Shown piece by piece: positions 27,683 to 36,900 of a stretch of 64,000 nucleotides of DNA. The notes under the pieces were generated by a model that had not been told where the DNA came from, made no database searches, and was given only the letters and a program-made list of their open reading frames with translations. Position 1 is the first letter of the stretch, and every line of letters begins with the position of its first letter. Origin of the DNA: Ectopseudomonas chengduensis (GTDB lineage: Bacteria > Pseudomonadota > Gammaproteobacteria > Pseudomonadales > Pseudomonadaceae); assembly GCF_900102635.1 (NCBI RefSeq), contig NZ_FMZQ01000004.1, forward strand, positions 1-64,000, given 5' to 3'. Made by a program: the position numbers and the translations under genes.

Positions 27683-28741
27683 ATGAAACAACTGCTGCGG
27701 GCTTCACTGATGGGTTCGGCCATCGCCCTGGCGACCTCCGCCATGGCCGAAGGCACCGACTTGCAGGCACTGGAACAGGCTGCACGCGCCGAGGGCGCGG
27801 TGAATAGCGTGGGTATGCCCGACAGCTGGGCCAACTGGAAAGACACCTGGGCGGACCTGGCGCGCCTCTACGGTCTCAAGCATCAGGACACCGACATGAG
27901 CTCGGCGCAGGAAATCGCCAAGTTCGCCGCCGAAAAGGAAAACGCCACCGCCGATATCGGTGACGTCGGCGCCGCCTTCGGCCCCATCGCCGTACAACAA
28001 GGTGTGACCCAGCCGTACAAACCGAGCACCTGGGCGCAGATTCCGGATTGGGCCAAGGACCAGGACGGTCACTGGATGCTGGCCTACACCGGCTCCATCG
28101 CCTTCATCGTCAACAAGCAACTGGTCAAGGACATTCCGCGCTCCTGGGCCGACCTCAAGACCGGCACCTACAAGGTCTCTGCCGGTGACGTCAGCACCGC
28201 TGCGCAAGCCGTGAACGGCGTACTGGCCGCTGCCATCGCCATGGGTGGCAACGAGAGCAACGTGCAACCGGCCCTGGATTTCTACGGCGAACTGGCCAAG
28301 CAGCGTCGCCTGTCGCTGGCCAACCCGACCATCCAGACCCTGGAGAAGGGCGAAGTGGAAGTCGGCATCGTCTGGGACTTCAACGGCCTGTCCTACCGCG
28401 ACCAGATCGACCCCGAGCGCTTCGAGGTGTTGATCCCGTCTGACGGTTCGGTGATCTCCGGTTACACCACCATCATCAACAAGTGGGCGAAGAACCCCAA
28501 CGCCGCCAAGCTGACCCGCGAATACATCTTGAGCGACGCTGGGCAGATCAACCTGGCCAAGGGCAACGCCCGCCCGATCCGCGCCGAGCACATCGAGCTG
28601 CCGGCCGAGGTGCAGGCCAAGCTGCTGCCGCAAGAGCAGTACGCCAAGGTCCAGCCGATCAAGGATGCCGCTGCCTGGGAGAACACCTCCAAGATGCTGC
28701 CGCGCCTGTGGCAGGAGCACGTGATCATCAATATGAATTGA
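27683..28741 (+). CDS. ABC transporter periplasmic substrate-binding protein
   Basis: A 352-residue precursor with a signal peptide (about 1-22, SAMAEG) and a class II periplasmic binding fold of the iron/spermidine/2-aminoethylphosphonate type (VNSVGMPDSWANWKDTWADL near 41-60, IGDVGAAFGP near 92-101, LAYTGSIAFIVNKQLV near 133-148, VGIVWDFNGLSYRD near 231-244). It is the first gene after the Pho-box promoter, with AAAGGAG before the ATG. The neighbours (two permeases, an ATPase and two phosphate-ester or phosphonate hydrolases) make an organophosphorus ligand likely; iron is less likely given no Fur site was seen. Confidence 0.9.
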   Translation: MKQLLRASLMGSAIALATSAMAEGTDLQALEQAARAEGAVNSVGMPDSWANWKDTWADLARLYGLKHQDTDMSSAQEIAKFAAEKENATADIGDVGAAFGPIAVQQGVTQPYKPSTWAQIPDWAKDQDGHWMLAYTGSIAFIVNKQLVKDIPRSWADLKTGTYKVSAGDVSTAAQAVNGVLAAAIAMGGNESNVQPALDFYGELAKQRRLSLANPTIQTLEKGEVEVGIVWDFNGLSYRDQIDPERFEVLIPSDGSVISGYTTIINKWAKNPNAAKLTREYILSDAGQINLAKGNARPIRAEHIELPAEVQAKLLPQEQYAKVQPIKDAAAWENTSKMLPRLWQEHVIINMN

Positions 28742-28764
28742 TGCGGCCGCGACACCATTGATCC

Positions 28765-28824
28765 GTAGCCCGGATGAAATCCGGGGCAATCGCCAAGTAC
28801 GCCCCCGGATTGCATCCGGGCTAC
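28765..28824. repeat. GTAGCCCGGATG palindrome, copy 3 of 5
   Basis: Same family and orientation as copy 1. It sits inside the operon between the binding-protein gene and the phosphatase-superfamily gene, where a hairpin could protect the upstream message and raise binding-protein yield over the rest. Confidence 0.85.
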
Positions 28825-28843
28825 GACCGAACGAGAGAAATCC

Positions 28844-29650
28844 ATGAAGCACAACGTCATCCTGGTGGTACTGGATGGCCTGAGCTATCAGGTGGCCCAG
28901 CATGCGCTGGGCCACCTGCTGGCTTACTGCCAGGCCGGGCGCGCCGCACTGTACAAGCTGGACTGCGCCCTGCCGGCACTGTCCCGCCCGCTCTACGAAT
29001 GCATCCTCACCGGCGTGGCGCCCATCGACAGCGGCATCGTCAATAACGATGTGGTGCGCCTGTCGCATCAGCGCAGCATCTTTCACTACGCCCGTGACGC
29101 CGGCCTGAGCACCGCCGCTGCGGCCTATCACTGGGTCAGTGAGTTGTATAACCGCGCGCCCTTCCAGGCTGCCCGCGACCGCCACACCTTTGAACCGTCG
29201 CTACCGATCCAGCACGGCCACTTCTACTACGCCGACCACTACCCGGATTCGCACCTGTTCGCCGATGCCGACAGCCTGCGCCAGCGCCATAGCCCCAACC
29301 TGCTGCTGGTGCACCCGATGAACATCGACGACGCCGGCCACAAGCACGGTCTCGACAGCTCGCAGTACCGCAACGCCGCGCGCAGGGCCGACGTGCTGCT
29401 GGCCGAATACATCCAGACCTGGCTCGACGCCGGTTACCAGATCCTGGTGACCGCCGACCATGGCATGAACAACGACCGCAGCCACAACGGCGTGCTGCCG
29501 GAAGAGCGCGAAGTGCCGCTGATCGTTCTCGGCAGCGCGTTCAGCCTCGATCCTGCAGCCCGCCCGCAACAGACCGAACTGTGCGGCACTATCTGCCAGC
29601 TACTCGGCGCAGCCCACGACAAACCCTGGTGCAGGGAGCTGCTTGCATGA
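28844..29650 (+). CDS. alkaline phosphatase superfamily hydrolase (phosphodiesterase/phosphonohydrolase type)
   Basis: A 268-residue cytoplasmic protein of the nucleotide pyrophosphatase/phosphodiesterase branch. Metal ligands are seen in VLDGLSY (Asp near 11), NIDDAGHKHG (about 165-174) and TADHGMN (about 206-212); LPALSRPLYECILTG (about 45-59) supplies Ser as the likely nucleophile in place of the common Thr. At 268 residues it is a compact form with no large inserts. It lacks a signal peptide, so it acts on the imported substrate. It overlaps the downstream permease gene by four bases. Which phospho- or phosphono-compound it cleaves is not shown by the sequence. Confidence 0.85.
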   Translation: MKHNVILVVLDGLSYQVAQHALGHLLAYCQAGRAALYKLDCALPALSRPLYECILTGVAPIDSGIVNNDVVRLSHQRSIFHYARDAGLSTAAAAYHWVSELYNRAPFQAARDRHTFEPSLPIQHGHFYYADHYPDSHLFADADSLRQRHSPNLLLVHPMNIDDAGHKHGLDSSQYRNAARRADVLLAEYIQTWLDAGYQILVTADHGMNNDRSHNGVLPEEREVPLIVLGSAFSLDPAARPQQTELCGTICQLLGAAHDKPWCRELLA

Positions 29651-30489
29651 AGTCCACCATATCCAGCAAGGGTTGGGCACTGCTGTGCCTGGTGCCCTTC
29701 GCCCTGTTCTTCTTCGCCTTCCAGATCGCGCCGCTGGCCTGGGTGGCGAGCAACAGTCTGAATACCGCCGAAGGCTGGGGCCTGGGCAATTTCCAGCAGG
29801 CCTTCTCCTCGGCGTTCTACCGGCAGGCCATGCGCCACAGCCTGGAGGTGGCCTTCTGGTCAAGCCTGTTCGGCATCGTCATCGCCATCATCGGCAGCTA
29901 TTCGCTGCGCCAGGTCAGCAGCCGCCTGCGCGATTTCGTCATGGCCTTCTCCAACATGACCAGCAACTTCTCCGGGGTGCCGCTGGCCTTCGCCTTCATC
30001 ATCCTGCTCGGCTTCAACGGCGCGCTGACCATCCTGCTCAAGCAGATGGGCGTGATCGAGGACTTCAACCTCTACTCCAAGACCGGCCTGATCGTCCTTT
30101 ACACCTACTTCCAGATTCCCCTCGGCGTATTGCTGCTCTATCCGGCCTTCGACGCCCTGCGCGAAGACTGGCGCGAGTCGGCCGAACTGCTCGGCGCCAG
30201 CACCTGGCAGTTTTGGCGGCATATCGGCCTGCCGGTGCTGACCCCGGCGCTGCTCGGCACCTTCGTCATCCTCCTGGCCAACGCCCTGGGCGCCTACGCC
30301 ACGGTGTATGCGCTGACCACCGGCAATTTCAACATCCTGCCGATCCGTATCGCGGCGATGGTCTCCGGCGACATCTTCCTCGACCCCAACATGGCCAGCG
30401 CGCTGGCCATGGTGCTGGTCGGCCTGATGACCCTGATCACCATCGTCCACCAATGGCTGCTGCGCCGGAGCTACCATGTCGCCCGCTGA
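29647..30489 (+). CDS. ABC transporter permease 1
   Basis: A 280-residue inner-membrane protein with six helices and the permease loop EDWRESAELLGASTWQFWRHIGLP (about 175-198, the EAA motif that contacts the ATPase). The ATG at 29647 overlaps the TGA of the preceding gene (ATGA). It pairs with the permease at 30476 to form a heterodimeric channel of the 2-aminoethylphosphonate/iron/polyamine type. Confidence 0.92.
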   Translation: MKSTISSKGWALLCLVPFALFFFAFQIAPLAWVASNSLNTAEGWGLGNFQQAFSSAFYRQAMRHSLEVAFWSSLFGIVIAIIGSYSLRQVSSRLRDFVMAFSNMTSNFSGVPLAFAFIILLGFNGALTILLKQMGVIEDFNLYSKTGLIVLYTYFQIPLGVLLLYPAFDALREDWRESAELLGASTWQFWRHIGLPVLTPALLGTFVILLANALGAYATVYALTTGNFNILPIRIAAMVSGDIFLDPNMASALAMVLVGLMTLITIVHQWLLRRSYHVAR

Positions 30490-31270
30490 AAAACGCTCGC
30501 CGCTGTTCCACCAACTGGTGGTCTACCTGCTGTTCCTGATCCTGCTGCTGCCGCTGCTCGGCACCCTGGTGTACTCGCTGTCTACCAGTTGGTCGGCGAC
30601 CATCCTGCCCAGCGGCTTCACCTTCAAGTGGTACGTGGCGCTGTGGAGCGACGCGCGCTTTCTCGCCGCCTTCGCCCGCTCGCTGCTGGTGTGCATCGCT
30701 GCCCTGGCGCTGGCACTGCTGCTGATCCTGCCGCTACTGTTCGTGGTCAACTACCACTTCCCCAGGCTCGACGGCGTGATGAACGTGCTGATCCTGCTGC
30801 CGTTCGCCATTCCGCCGGTGGTGTCCTCGGTCGGCCTGATGCAGCTGTTCGCGTCCGGCCCGCTGCCGATCCTCGGTACGCCATGGATCCTCATCGGCTG
30901 CTACTTCACCATCGCCCTGCCCTTCATGTACCGGGCGATCACCAACAACCTGCAGGCGATCAACCTGCGCGACCTGATGGACGCCGCCCACCTGCTCGGC
31001 GCCAGCACCTGGCGCGCGGCCTTCATGGTGGTGCTGCCGAATCTGCGCAAGGGTTTGATGGTCTCGGTGTTCCTGTCCTTCAGCTTCCTGTTCGGCGAAT
31101 TCGTCTTCGCCAACCTGCTGGTGGGCAGCCGCTACGAGACGCTGCAGGTGTACCTGTACAACATGCGTAACGACAGCGGCCACTTCACCAGCGCCCTGGT
31201 GATCTCTTATTTCATGTTCGTGCTGCTGATGACCTGGGCAGCCAACCGTCTGAACAAGGACAAATCATGA
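30476..31270 (+). CDS. ABC transporter permease 2
   Basis: A 264-residue inner-membrane protein with six helices and the EAA-type loop LMDAAHLLGASTWRAAFMVVLPNLRKG (about 162-188). Its start lies 14 bp inside the upstream permease gene, and its end overlaps the ATPase gene by four bases, so the unit is translationally coupled. It completes the channel with permease 1. Confidence 0.92.
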   Translation: MSPAEKRSPLFHQLVVYLLFLILLLPLLGTLVYSLSTSWSATILPSGFTFKWYVALWSDARFLAAFARSLLVCIAALALALLLILPLLFVVNYHFPRLDGVMNVLILLPFAIPPVVSSVGLMQLFASGPLPILGTPWILIGCYFTIALPFMYRAITNNLQAINLRDLMDAAHLLGASTWRAAFMVVLPNLRKGLMVSVFLSFSFLFGEFVFANLLVGSRYETLQVYLYNMRNDSGHFTSALVISYFMFVLLMTWAANRLNKDKS

Positions 31271-32253
31271 GTTACCTGAATATCCGCGGCCTGCATAAAA
31301 GCTACGGCGCAACGCCCATCTTCACCGACATCAACATCGAGATCGGCCAGGGCCAGTTCATCACCCTGCTCGGCCCGTCCGGCTGCGGCAAGTCCACCCT
31401 GCTGCGCTGCATCGCTGGCCTGACGGCGGTCGACGGCGGGCAGATCCTGCTGGGCGGCGAGGACCTGGTACCCGTTGCGCCGCAAAAGCGCGGCATCGGC
31501 ATGGTGTTCCAGAGCTATGCGCTGTTCCCCAATATGACTGTGCAACAGAACGTCGCCTTCGGCCTGCGCATGCAGAAAGTCCCAGCCGCCGAGGCCAGCA
31601 AGCGCGTCGCCGAGGTGCTGGAACTGGTGGAGCTCAACGACTACGCCAATCGTTACCCGCAGCAACTCTCCGGCGGCCAGTGCCAGCGCGTGGCCCTGGC
31701 CCGTTCGCTGGTCACCCGTCCGCGCCTGCTGCTGCTCGATGAGCCGCTGTCGGCACTGGATGCGCGCATCCGCAAACACCTGCGCGAACAGATCCGCGCC
31801 ATCCAGCGCGAGCTGGGCCTGACCACCATCTTCGTCACCCACGATCAGGAAGAGGCGCTGGTCTTGTCCGACCGCATCGTGCTGATGAACGGCGGCCAGA
31901 TCGTCCAGAGCGGCGACGCCGAGACCCTCTACACCGCGCCGGCCGATGCCTTCGCCGCCGGCTTCATCGGCAACTACAACCTGCTCGATGCCGAGGCTGC
32001 CAGCCGCCTGCTCGGCCAACAGATCGGCAGCCGCGTGGCGATTCGTCCGGAAGCCATCCACTTCGCCGACGGCGGCATTGAGGCGCAGATTCGCAGCCAC
32101 AGCCTGCTCGGCAACGTGATCCGCTACCGCGTCGAAGCGCGCGGCGTGGAGCTGCTGGTCGATGTGCTCAATCGCTCCGCCGCCGACCTGCACCACGACG
32201 GCCAGAGCGTCAGCCTGGCCATTGGCGCTGATGCGATCCGGGAGGTGGCGTGA
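31267..32253 (+). CDS. ABC transporter ATP-binding protein
   Basis: A 328-residue ATPase: Walker A GPSGCGKST (about 37-45), signature LSGGQCQR (about 136-143), Walker B LLLLDEPLSAL (about 155-165), the switch histidine in FVTHDQEEAL, and a C-terminal regulatory TOBE-like domain (about 240-328). It energises the two permeases. It overlaps the HAD gene by one base. Confidence 0.95.
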   Translation: MSYLNIRGLHKSYGATPIFTDINIEIGQGQFITLLGPSGCGKSTLLRCIAGLTAVDGGQILLGGEDLVPVAPQKRGIGMVFQSYALFPNMTVQQNVAFGLRMQKVPAAEASKRVAEVLELVELNDYANRYPQQLSGGQCQRVALARSLVTRPRLLLLDEPLSALDARIRKHLREQIRAIQRELGLTTIFVTHDQEEALVLSDRIVLMNGGQIVQSGDAETLYTAPADAFAAGFIGNYNLLDAEAASRLLGQQIGSRVAIRPEAIHFADGGIEAQIRSHSLLGNVIRYRVEARGVELLVDVLNRSAADLHHDGQSVSLAIGADAIREVA

Positions 32254-32906
32254 TGGCCCTGGCGATTTTCGATCTCGACGAAACGCTGATCCATGGCGAC
32301 TGCGCCAGTCTGTGGACACAGGAAATGGTGAAGATTGGCTGGGCCGATGGCGACTCCTTCATCGCCCACGAACAGGAGCTGATGCGCCAGTATGCCGCCG
32401 GCACACTGGCCATGGAGGACTACATGGCCTTCACCCTGTCGCCGCTGGTCGGCCGCACGCCCGAGGAGGTCGCCCATGTGGTCGAGCCCTTCGTCGAGGA
32501 CGTGATCGAACCGATCTTCTACAGCGACGCCAGCCGCACCCTGGCCACGCACCGCGCCGCAGGCGATCGCCTGCTGGTGATCTCGGCCTCGGCGCACTTC
32601 CTGGTCAGCGCCATCGCCGAGCGCTTCGGCATCGATGAGGTGCTGGCCATCGACCTGGAGCTGCAGCACGGCTTCTACAGCGGGCGTACCCAGGGCGTAC
32701 TGACCTACCGCGAAGGCAAGGTAACCCGCCTGCACGCCTGGCTCGCCGAGCAGAGCGAAAGCCTGGCCGGCGCCAGCTTCTATTCCGACTCGCGCAATGA
32801 CTTGCCGCTGCTGCAATTGGTGGACAAGCCCTACGCGGTCAACCCCGACCCGACCCTGCGCGCCCACGCCGAACAGGCCGGCTGGCCGATTCTCAGCTGG
32901 CGCTGA
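32253..32906 (+). CDS. HAD-IB family phosphatase
   Basis: A 217-residue cytoplasmic HAD hydrolase: motif I FDLDETL (6-12, with Asp7 as nucleophile), motif II around VISASAHFL (about 110-118), and the C-terminal SDSRNDLPLL with paired acidic residues (about 180-189). It fits the SerB-like HAD-IB group (TIGR01490 type), which removes phosphate from small phosphomonoesters. It probably acts after the phosphatase-superfamily enzyme to free phosphate. The ATG at 32253 follows GGAGG by 8 bp; a GTG three bases upstream is a less likely start. Last gene of the operon. Confidence 0.9.
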   Translation: MALAIFDLDETLIHGDCASLWTQEMVKIGWADGDSFIAHEQELMRQYAAGTLAMEDYMAFTLSPLVGRTPEEVAHVVEPFVEDVIEPIFYSDASRTLATHRAAGDRLLVISASAHFLVSAIAERFGIDEVLAIDLELQHGFYSGRTQGVLTYREGKVTRLHAWLAEQSESLAGASFYSDSRNDLPLLQLVDKPYAVNPDPTLRAHAEQAGWPILSWR

Positions 32907-32913
32907 TCCTGTC

Positions 32914-33038
32914 GTAGCATGTCGCGGGGCCGCCCAGGCCGTGCGCACCGGCGTCCGCCGACGTGTACGGTCAACAAGGCGAAGCACTGGTTTCAAGGTG
33001 CGCACGGCGCACCCTACCCGGCCCCCGCGACACCCTAC
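32914..33038. repeat. intergenic palindrome, long GTAGGGTG-family copy
   Basis: Outer arms GTAGCATGTCGCGGGGCCG and CGGCCCCCGCGACACCCTAC (33019-33038) enclose a second inverted pair, GTGCGCACCGG and GGTGCGCACGGCGCACC. The right arm overlaps the stop codon of the LysR gene. Confidence 0.7.
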
Positions 33039-33889
33039 TTGCTCATGATCCCTTCGCAGGCCTCGATCAACGCCGCCGCCAGCTCCCGCGCGTAACCGGG
33101 CAACTGGTTGCGCGCATGCAGGGCCACTTCCACCGGCGCTACCGGGGCGAAGCCTTCGGCCTCGCCCAGTTCACGGTGCTCGGCAGTGATCAAGCGACGC
33201 GGCAACAGGGTCAGACCCAGCCCGCCTTCGGCCGCGGCGCTGACGCCGGGCAAACTGCTGCTGACATAGGCGATGCGCCAGGGCTTGCCCATGGCGTCCA
33301 GCGCGTGGGTCATCTCCAGACGATACAGGCCGTTGGGCGGGAACACCGCCAGCGGCACCGGGTTGCGCGCCAGCACCGGGCGCGCTCGGCTGTCGAGCCA
33401 GGCCAGCGGTTCGGCCCAGCTGGCCAGGCCCTTGGCGCTACCGGCACGCTGCTTGATCAGCGCCAGGTCCAGCTCACCGGCATTGAACGCGCGCCATACG
33501 TCATGACTAAGACCGCTGGTGATCTCCAGGCGGATACCCGGATGTGCGTCGGCAAAATCGGCCAGATAGGGCGTCAGGCTGTTGGCGGCGAAATCGTCCG
33601 GCACGCCGAGGCGCACTTCGCCCTCCACCGCGCTCTGCCCCAGAGCGAGCATGGCCTCGTCCATCAGTGCGACGATGCGGTTGGCGTAACCCAGCAGGCG
33701 CTCGCCCTCGGTGGTGGTCACCACGTAGCGGCCGCTGCGGTCGAGCAGCTCGGCGCCGATTTGCTCTTCCAGTCGCCTAACCTGCTGACTGACCGTGGAC
33801 TGCGTCAGATGCAGGCTGGCAGCCGCGCGGGTGAAGCCACCGGTCTGCACCACGGCGAGAAAACTGCGTAACAACACGGGATCGAGCAT
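33035..33889 (-). CDS. LysR-family transcriptional regulator
   Basis: A 284-residue regulator with a typical N-terminal HTH (MLDPVLLRSFLAVVQTGGFT, then AAASLHLTQSTVSQQVRRLEEQIGAELLDR, about 20-49) and a periplasmic-binding-like effector domain with GEVRLGVPDDFA near residue 90. Divergent from the ureidoglycine aminohydrolase gene with a 144 bp gap, so by the usual LysR logic it controls that gene. Effector unknown. Confidence 0.9.
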   Translation of the reverse strand: MLDPVLLRSFLAVVQTGGFTRAAASLHLTQSTVSQQVRRLEEQIGAELLDRSGRYVVTTTEGERLLGYANRIVALMDEAMLALGQSAVEGEVRLGVPDDFAANSLTPYLADFADAHPGIRLEITSGLSHDVWRAFNAGELDLALIKQRAGSAKGLASWAEPLAWLDSRARPVLARNPVPLAVFPPNGLYRLEMTHALDAMGKPWRIAYVSSSLPGVSAAAEGGLGLTLLPRRLITAEHRELGEAEGFAPVAPVEVALHARNQLPGYARELAAALIEACEGIMSK

Positions 33890-34033
33890 GTCGCATGCCT
33901 ATCATGAAACCCACTGACAGGCATTCTACTATTTAATTTCCGAATCCATCCGCGAATTCCTATAGTGCATGGGAGCCAATTTTCCGCGCCGGGATCGTTC
34001 CCAGCGCCATCCACCCACCGAGGCAATCTCTCG

Positions 34034-34876
34034 ATGAGCAAAACGCCCTACTACTACGCCCCGCATGGCGGCCATCCCGGTCAGGAACAACTGCTGACCG
34101 ACCGCGCCATGTTCACCGAAGCCTATGCCGTGATCCCCAAAGGCGTGATGCGTGACATCGTCACCAGCCACCTGCCGTTCTGGGACAACATGCGCATGTG
34201 GGTCATCGCCCGCCCGCTGACCGGCTTCGCCGAAACCTTCTCGCAGTACATCGTCGAAGTCGGCCCGAACGGCGGCAGCAACAAGCCTGAGCTCGACGCC
34301 ACCGCCGAAGGCGTGATCTTCGTCGTCGAAGGCGAATTCAGCCTGACCCTCAACGGCACCCAGCACGCCATGCGTCCGGGCAGCTACGCCTTCATACCGC
34401 CGCAGAGCGATTGGTCGCTGCGCAACAACGGCAGCCAGGCCGTGCGCTTCCACTGGCTGCGCAAGGCCTACCAACCGGTCGAAGGCGTGCCTTACCCGGA
34501 AGCCTTCGTCACCAACGAGCAGGACATCGAGCCGATCGTCATGCCGGGCACCGAAGGCCGCTGGAGCACCACGCGCTTCGTCGAGATCAGCGACATGCGC
34601 CATGACATGCACGTCAACATCGTCAACTTCGAGCCGGGTGGTGTGATCCCCTTCGCCGAAACCCACGTCATGGAACACGGCCTGTACGTGCTCGAAGGCA
34701 AGGCGGTGTACCGCCTGAACCAGGACTGGGTCGAAGTGGAAGCCGGCGACTTCATGTGGCTGCGCGCCTTCTGCCCCCAGGCCTGCTACGCCGGCGGCCC
34801 GAGCCGCTTCCGCTACCTGCTGTACAAGGATGTGAACCGCCAGATGCCGTTGACCCTGGGCGGTCTGAAGCGCTGA
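34034..34876 (+). CDS. allE: (S)-ureidoglycine aminohydrolase (AllE/UGHY-like bicupin)
   Basis: A 280-residue protein of two cupin domains (about 50-135 and 170-270). The pattern LTDRAMFTEAYAVIPKGVMRDIVTSHLP, a metal-binding second cupin (ETHVMEHGLYVLEGKAVYRLNQDW, about 215-238) and a C-terminal RYLLYKDVNRQM fit AllE, which releases ammonia from ureidoglycine in allantoate breakdown. No other purine or allantoin genes are in this window, so the pathway assignment rests on homology alone. GAGGCAAT precedes the ATG. Confidence 0.85.
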   Translation: MSKTPYYYAPHGGHPGQEQLLTDRAMFTEAYAVIPKGVMRDIVTSHLPFWDNMRMWVIARPLTGFAETFSQYIVEVGPNGGSNKPELDATAEGVIFVVEGEFSLTLNGTQHAMRPGSYAFIPPQSDWSLRNNGSQAVRFHWLRKAYQPVEGVPYPEAFVTNEQDIEPIVMPGTEGRWSTTRFVEISDMRHDMHVNIVNFEPGGVIPFAETHVMEHGLYVLEGKAVYRLNQDWVEVEAGDFMWLRAFCPQACYAGGPSRFRYLLYKDVNRQMPLTLGGLKR

Positions 34877-34913
34877 GCGCATTGCTCCAGGGACGGGGCG
34901 TAACTGTGGGAGC

Positions 34914-34970
34914 GAGCTCTGCTCGCGAATCGCTTGGATTGCGATGTTCGCGAGCAGAGCTCGCTCCTAC
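34914..34970. repeat. REP-like palindrome with AGCGAGCTCTGCTCGCGAA arms
   Basis: The arms GAGCGAGCTCTGCTCGCGAA and TTCGCGAGCAGAGCTCGCTC are perfect complements; the loop contains a second small hairpin. It lies downstream of allE. Confidence 0.8.
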
Positions 34971-34986
34971 GGATGCCTAGAAACAA

Positions 34987-35013
34987 AAAGGCCACCCCGA
35001 GGGGTGGCCTTTG
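34987..35013. terminator. bidirectional terminator between allE and ahpF
   Basis: AAAGGCCACCCC and GGGGTGGCCTTT with a three-base loop; A runs on the left and T-rich sequence on the right allow termination on both strands of the convergent allE and ahpF. Confidence 0.85.
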
Positions 35014-35031
35014 CGTTTCTGCAACAACCGA

Positions 35032-36588
35032 TCAGCTATGGCGGATCAGGTGGTCGAAGGCGGACAGCGATGCCTTCGAGCCTTCGCCCATGGCGATGAC
35101 GATCTGCTTGTACGGCACGGTGGTGACGTCGCCGGCGGCAAACACGCCGGGGATATTGGTCGCACCCTTGCTGTCGACGATGATCTCGCCAAAGCGGTTG
35201 AGCTCGACGCTGCCCTTGAGCCAGTCGCTGTTGGGCAGCAGGCCGATCTGCACGAAGATGCCTTCCAGCTCGACGGTGTGCAGCTCCTCGGTGGTGCGGT
35301 CCTTGTACACCAGGCCGTTGACCTTCTGCCCGTCGCCCTTGACCTCGGTGGTCTGCGCGCTCTTGATCACGGTGACGTTGGGCAGGCTGCCCAGCTTCTT
35401 CTGCAGCACGGCGTCGGCACGCAGGGTGTCGGCGAACTCCAGCAGGGTCACGTGGGCGACGATGCCGGCCAGGTCGATGGCTGCCTCGACGCCGGAGTTA
35501 CCGCCGCCGATCACCGCCACACGCTTGCCCTTGAACAGCGGGCCGTCGCAGTGCGGGCAGAAGCACACGCCCTTGGCCTTGTATTCCTGCTCGCCGGGCA
35601 CACCCATCTCGCGCCAGCGTGCGCCGGTCGAGAGGATCACGGTCTTGGCCTTGAGCGACGCGCCGTTCTCGAACTTCACTTCGTGCAGGCCGCCTTCGCT
35701 GCTGGCAGGTACCAGAGCCGAAGCGCGCTGCAGGTTCATCACGTCGACTTCGTATTCCTTGACGTGCTCTTCCAGCGCGCGCACCAGTTTCGGGCCTTCG
35801 GTTTCCTTGACGGAGATGAAGTTCTCGATAGCCATGGTGTCCAGCACCTGACCACCGAAGCGCTCGGCGGCAATCGCGGTACGGATACCTTTACGCGCGG
35901 CGTAGATCGCAGCCGAAGCACCCGCCGGGCCACCACCGACTACCAGTACATCGAAGGCGTCCTTGGCGCTCATCTTCTCGGCGTCGCGGTTGGCAGCGCC
36001 GGTGTCGATCTTGGCAAGGATTTCTTTCACTTCCATGCGACCGGAAGCGAACACCTCGCCGTTCAGGTAGATGCTCGGCACAGCCATGATCTGGCGACGC
36101 TCGACTTCTTCCTGGAACAGCGCACCGTCGATGGAGACGTTGCGGATGTTGGGGTTGAGCACGGCCATCAGGTTCAGCGCCTGGACCACGTCCGGGCAGT
36201 TCTGGCAGGACAGCGAGAAATAGGTCTCGAACTCGAACTTGCCTTCGATGCTCTTGATCTGCGCGATGGTGTCGGCATCCAGCTTCGATGGATGACCGCC
36301 CATTTGCAGCAGCGCCAGCACCAACGAGGTGAACTCGTGGCCCATGGGGATACCGGCGAAGGCAACGCCGGTGTCTTCGCCCGGACGATTCAGGGCGAAA
36401 GACGGACGGCGGGCATCGTTGCCGTCAGTCTTCAGGGTGATCTTGTCGGTCAGGCCGACGATGTCCTGGAGCAGGCCCAGCAGCTCCTGAGATTTCGCGC
36501 CGTCATCGAGGGACGCGACGATCTCGAACGGCAGGGTGACCTTCTCCAGGTAGGCCTTCAACTGGGCTTTAAGATTGGCGTCCAACAT
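35032..36588 (-). CDS. ahpF: alkyl hydroperoxide reductase subunit F
   Basis: A 518-residue flavoprotein that passes electrons from NADH to AhpC. An N-terminal tandem-thioredoxin domain (about 1-195) has the redox pair SCQNCPD (about 126-132), followed by a FAD-binding domain ([19 protein letters not shown], about 215-233), an NAD domain (VIGGGNSG near 357) and the active-site [13 protein letters not shown] (about 338-350). Length and motifs are complete. It follows ahpC, but a 197 bp inverted-repeat element separates the two genes. Confidence 0.97.
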   Translation of the reverse strand: MLDANLKAQLKAYLEKVTLPFEIVASLDDGAKSQELLGLLQDIVGLTDKITLKTDGNDARRPSFALNRPGEDTGVAFAGIPMGHEFTSLVLALLQMGGHPSKLDADTIAQIKSIEGKFEFETYFSLSCQNCPDVVQALNLMAVLNPNIRNVSIDGALFQEEVERRQIMAVPSIYLNGEVFASGRMEVKEILAKIDTGAANRDAEKMSAKDAFDVLVVGGGPAGASAAIYAARKGIRTAIAAERFGGQVLDTMAIENFISVKETEGPKLVRALEEHVKEYEVDVMNLQRASALVPASSEGGLHEVKFENGASLKAKTVILSTGARWREMGVPGEQEYKAKGVCFCPHCDGPLFKGKRVAVIGGGNSGVEAAIDLAGIVAHVTLLEFADTLRADAVLQKKLGSLPNVTVIKSAQTTEVKGDGQKVNGLVYKDRTTEELHTVELEGIFVQIGLLPNSDWLKGSVELNRFGEIIVDSKGATNIPGVFAAGDVTTVPYKQIVIAMGEGSKASLSAFDHLIRHS

Positions 36589-36703
36589 GGCGGAAATTCC
36601 TCAAATACGAAAATTCGGGCAATAAAATGCCCGGACGGATCGCGCCCGGGCATCGGGCACCACAGGGGCCGGTAATGGCCCTGACAGCGCAGGTAGCAAT
36701 TGC

Positions 36704-36900
36704 AAAACGGATTTCAGAGCGTCGCGAGCGACGGCTAGGCAAGGCGAAACGACCAACGGGAGTAACAGCCAAAGGCTGGCCCGAAGGGCGAGCGCCAGCG
36801 AGTAAATCTGGCGAGGGCGCGAAGTGTACTGAAGTACATGACAAGCCCGAGTCTGATTACAACGCTGCCTAGCCGAGCGCAGCAGCTCTGAAGCCGTTTT
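36704..36900. repeat. 197 bp inverted-repeat (MITE-like) element between ahpC and ahpF
   Basis: Terminal arms AAAACGGATTTCAGAGC and its near-complement GCTCTGAAGCCGTTTT, continued by GGCTAGGCA/TGCCTAGCC, give about 40 bp of imperfect terminal inverted repeat. No coding capacity is seen. Its right end touches the ahpC stop codon. An interior stretch (AGTGTACTGAAGTACATGA) resembles one in the element at 62601-62744. Confidence 0.75.
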
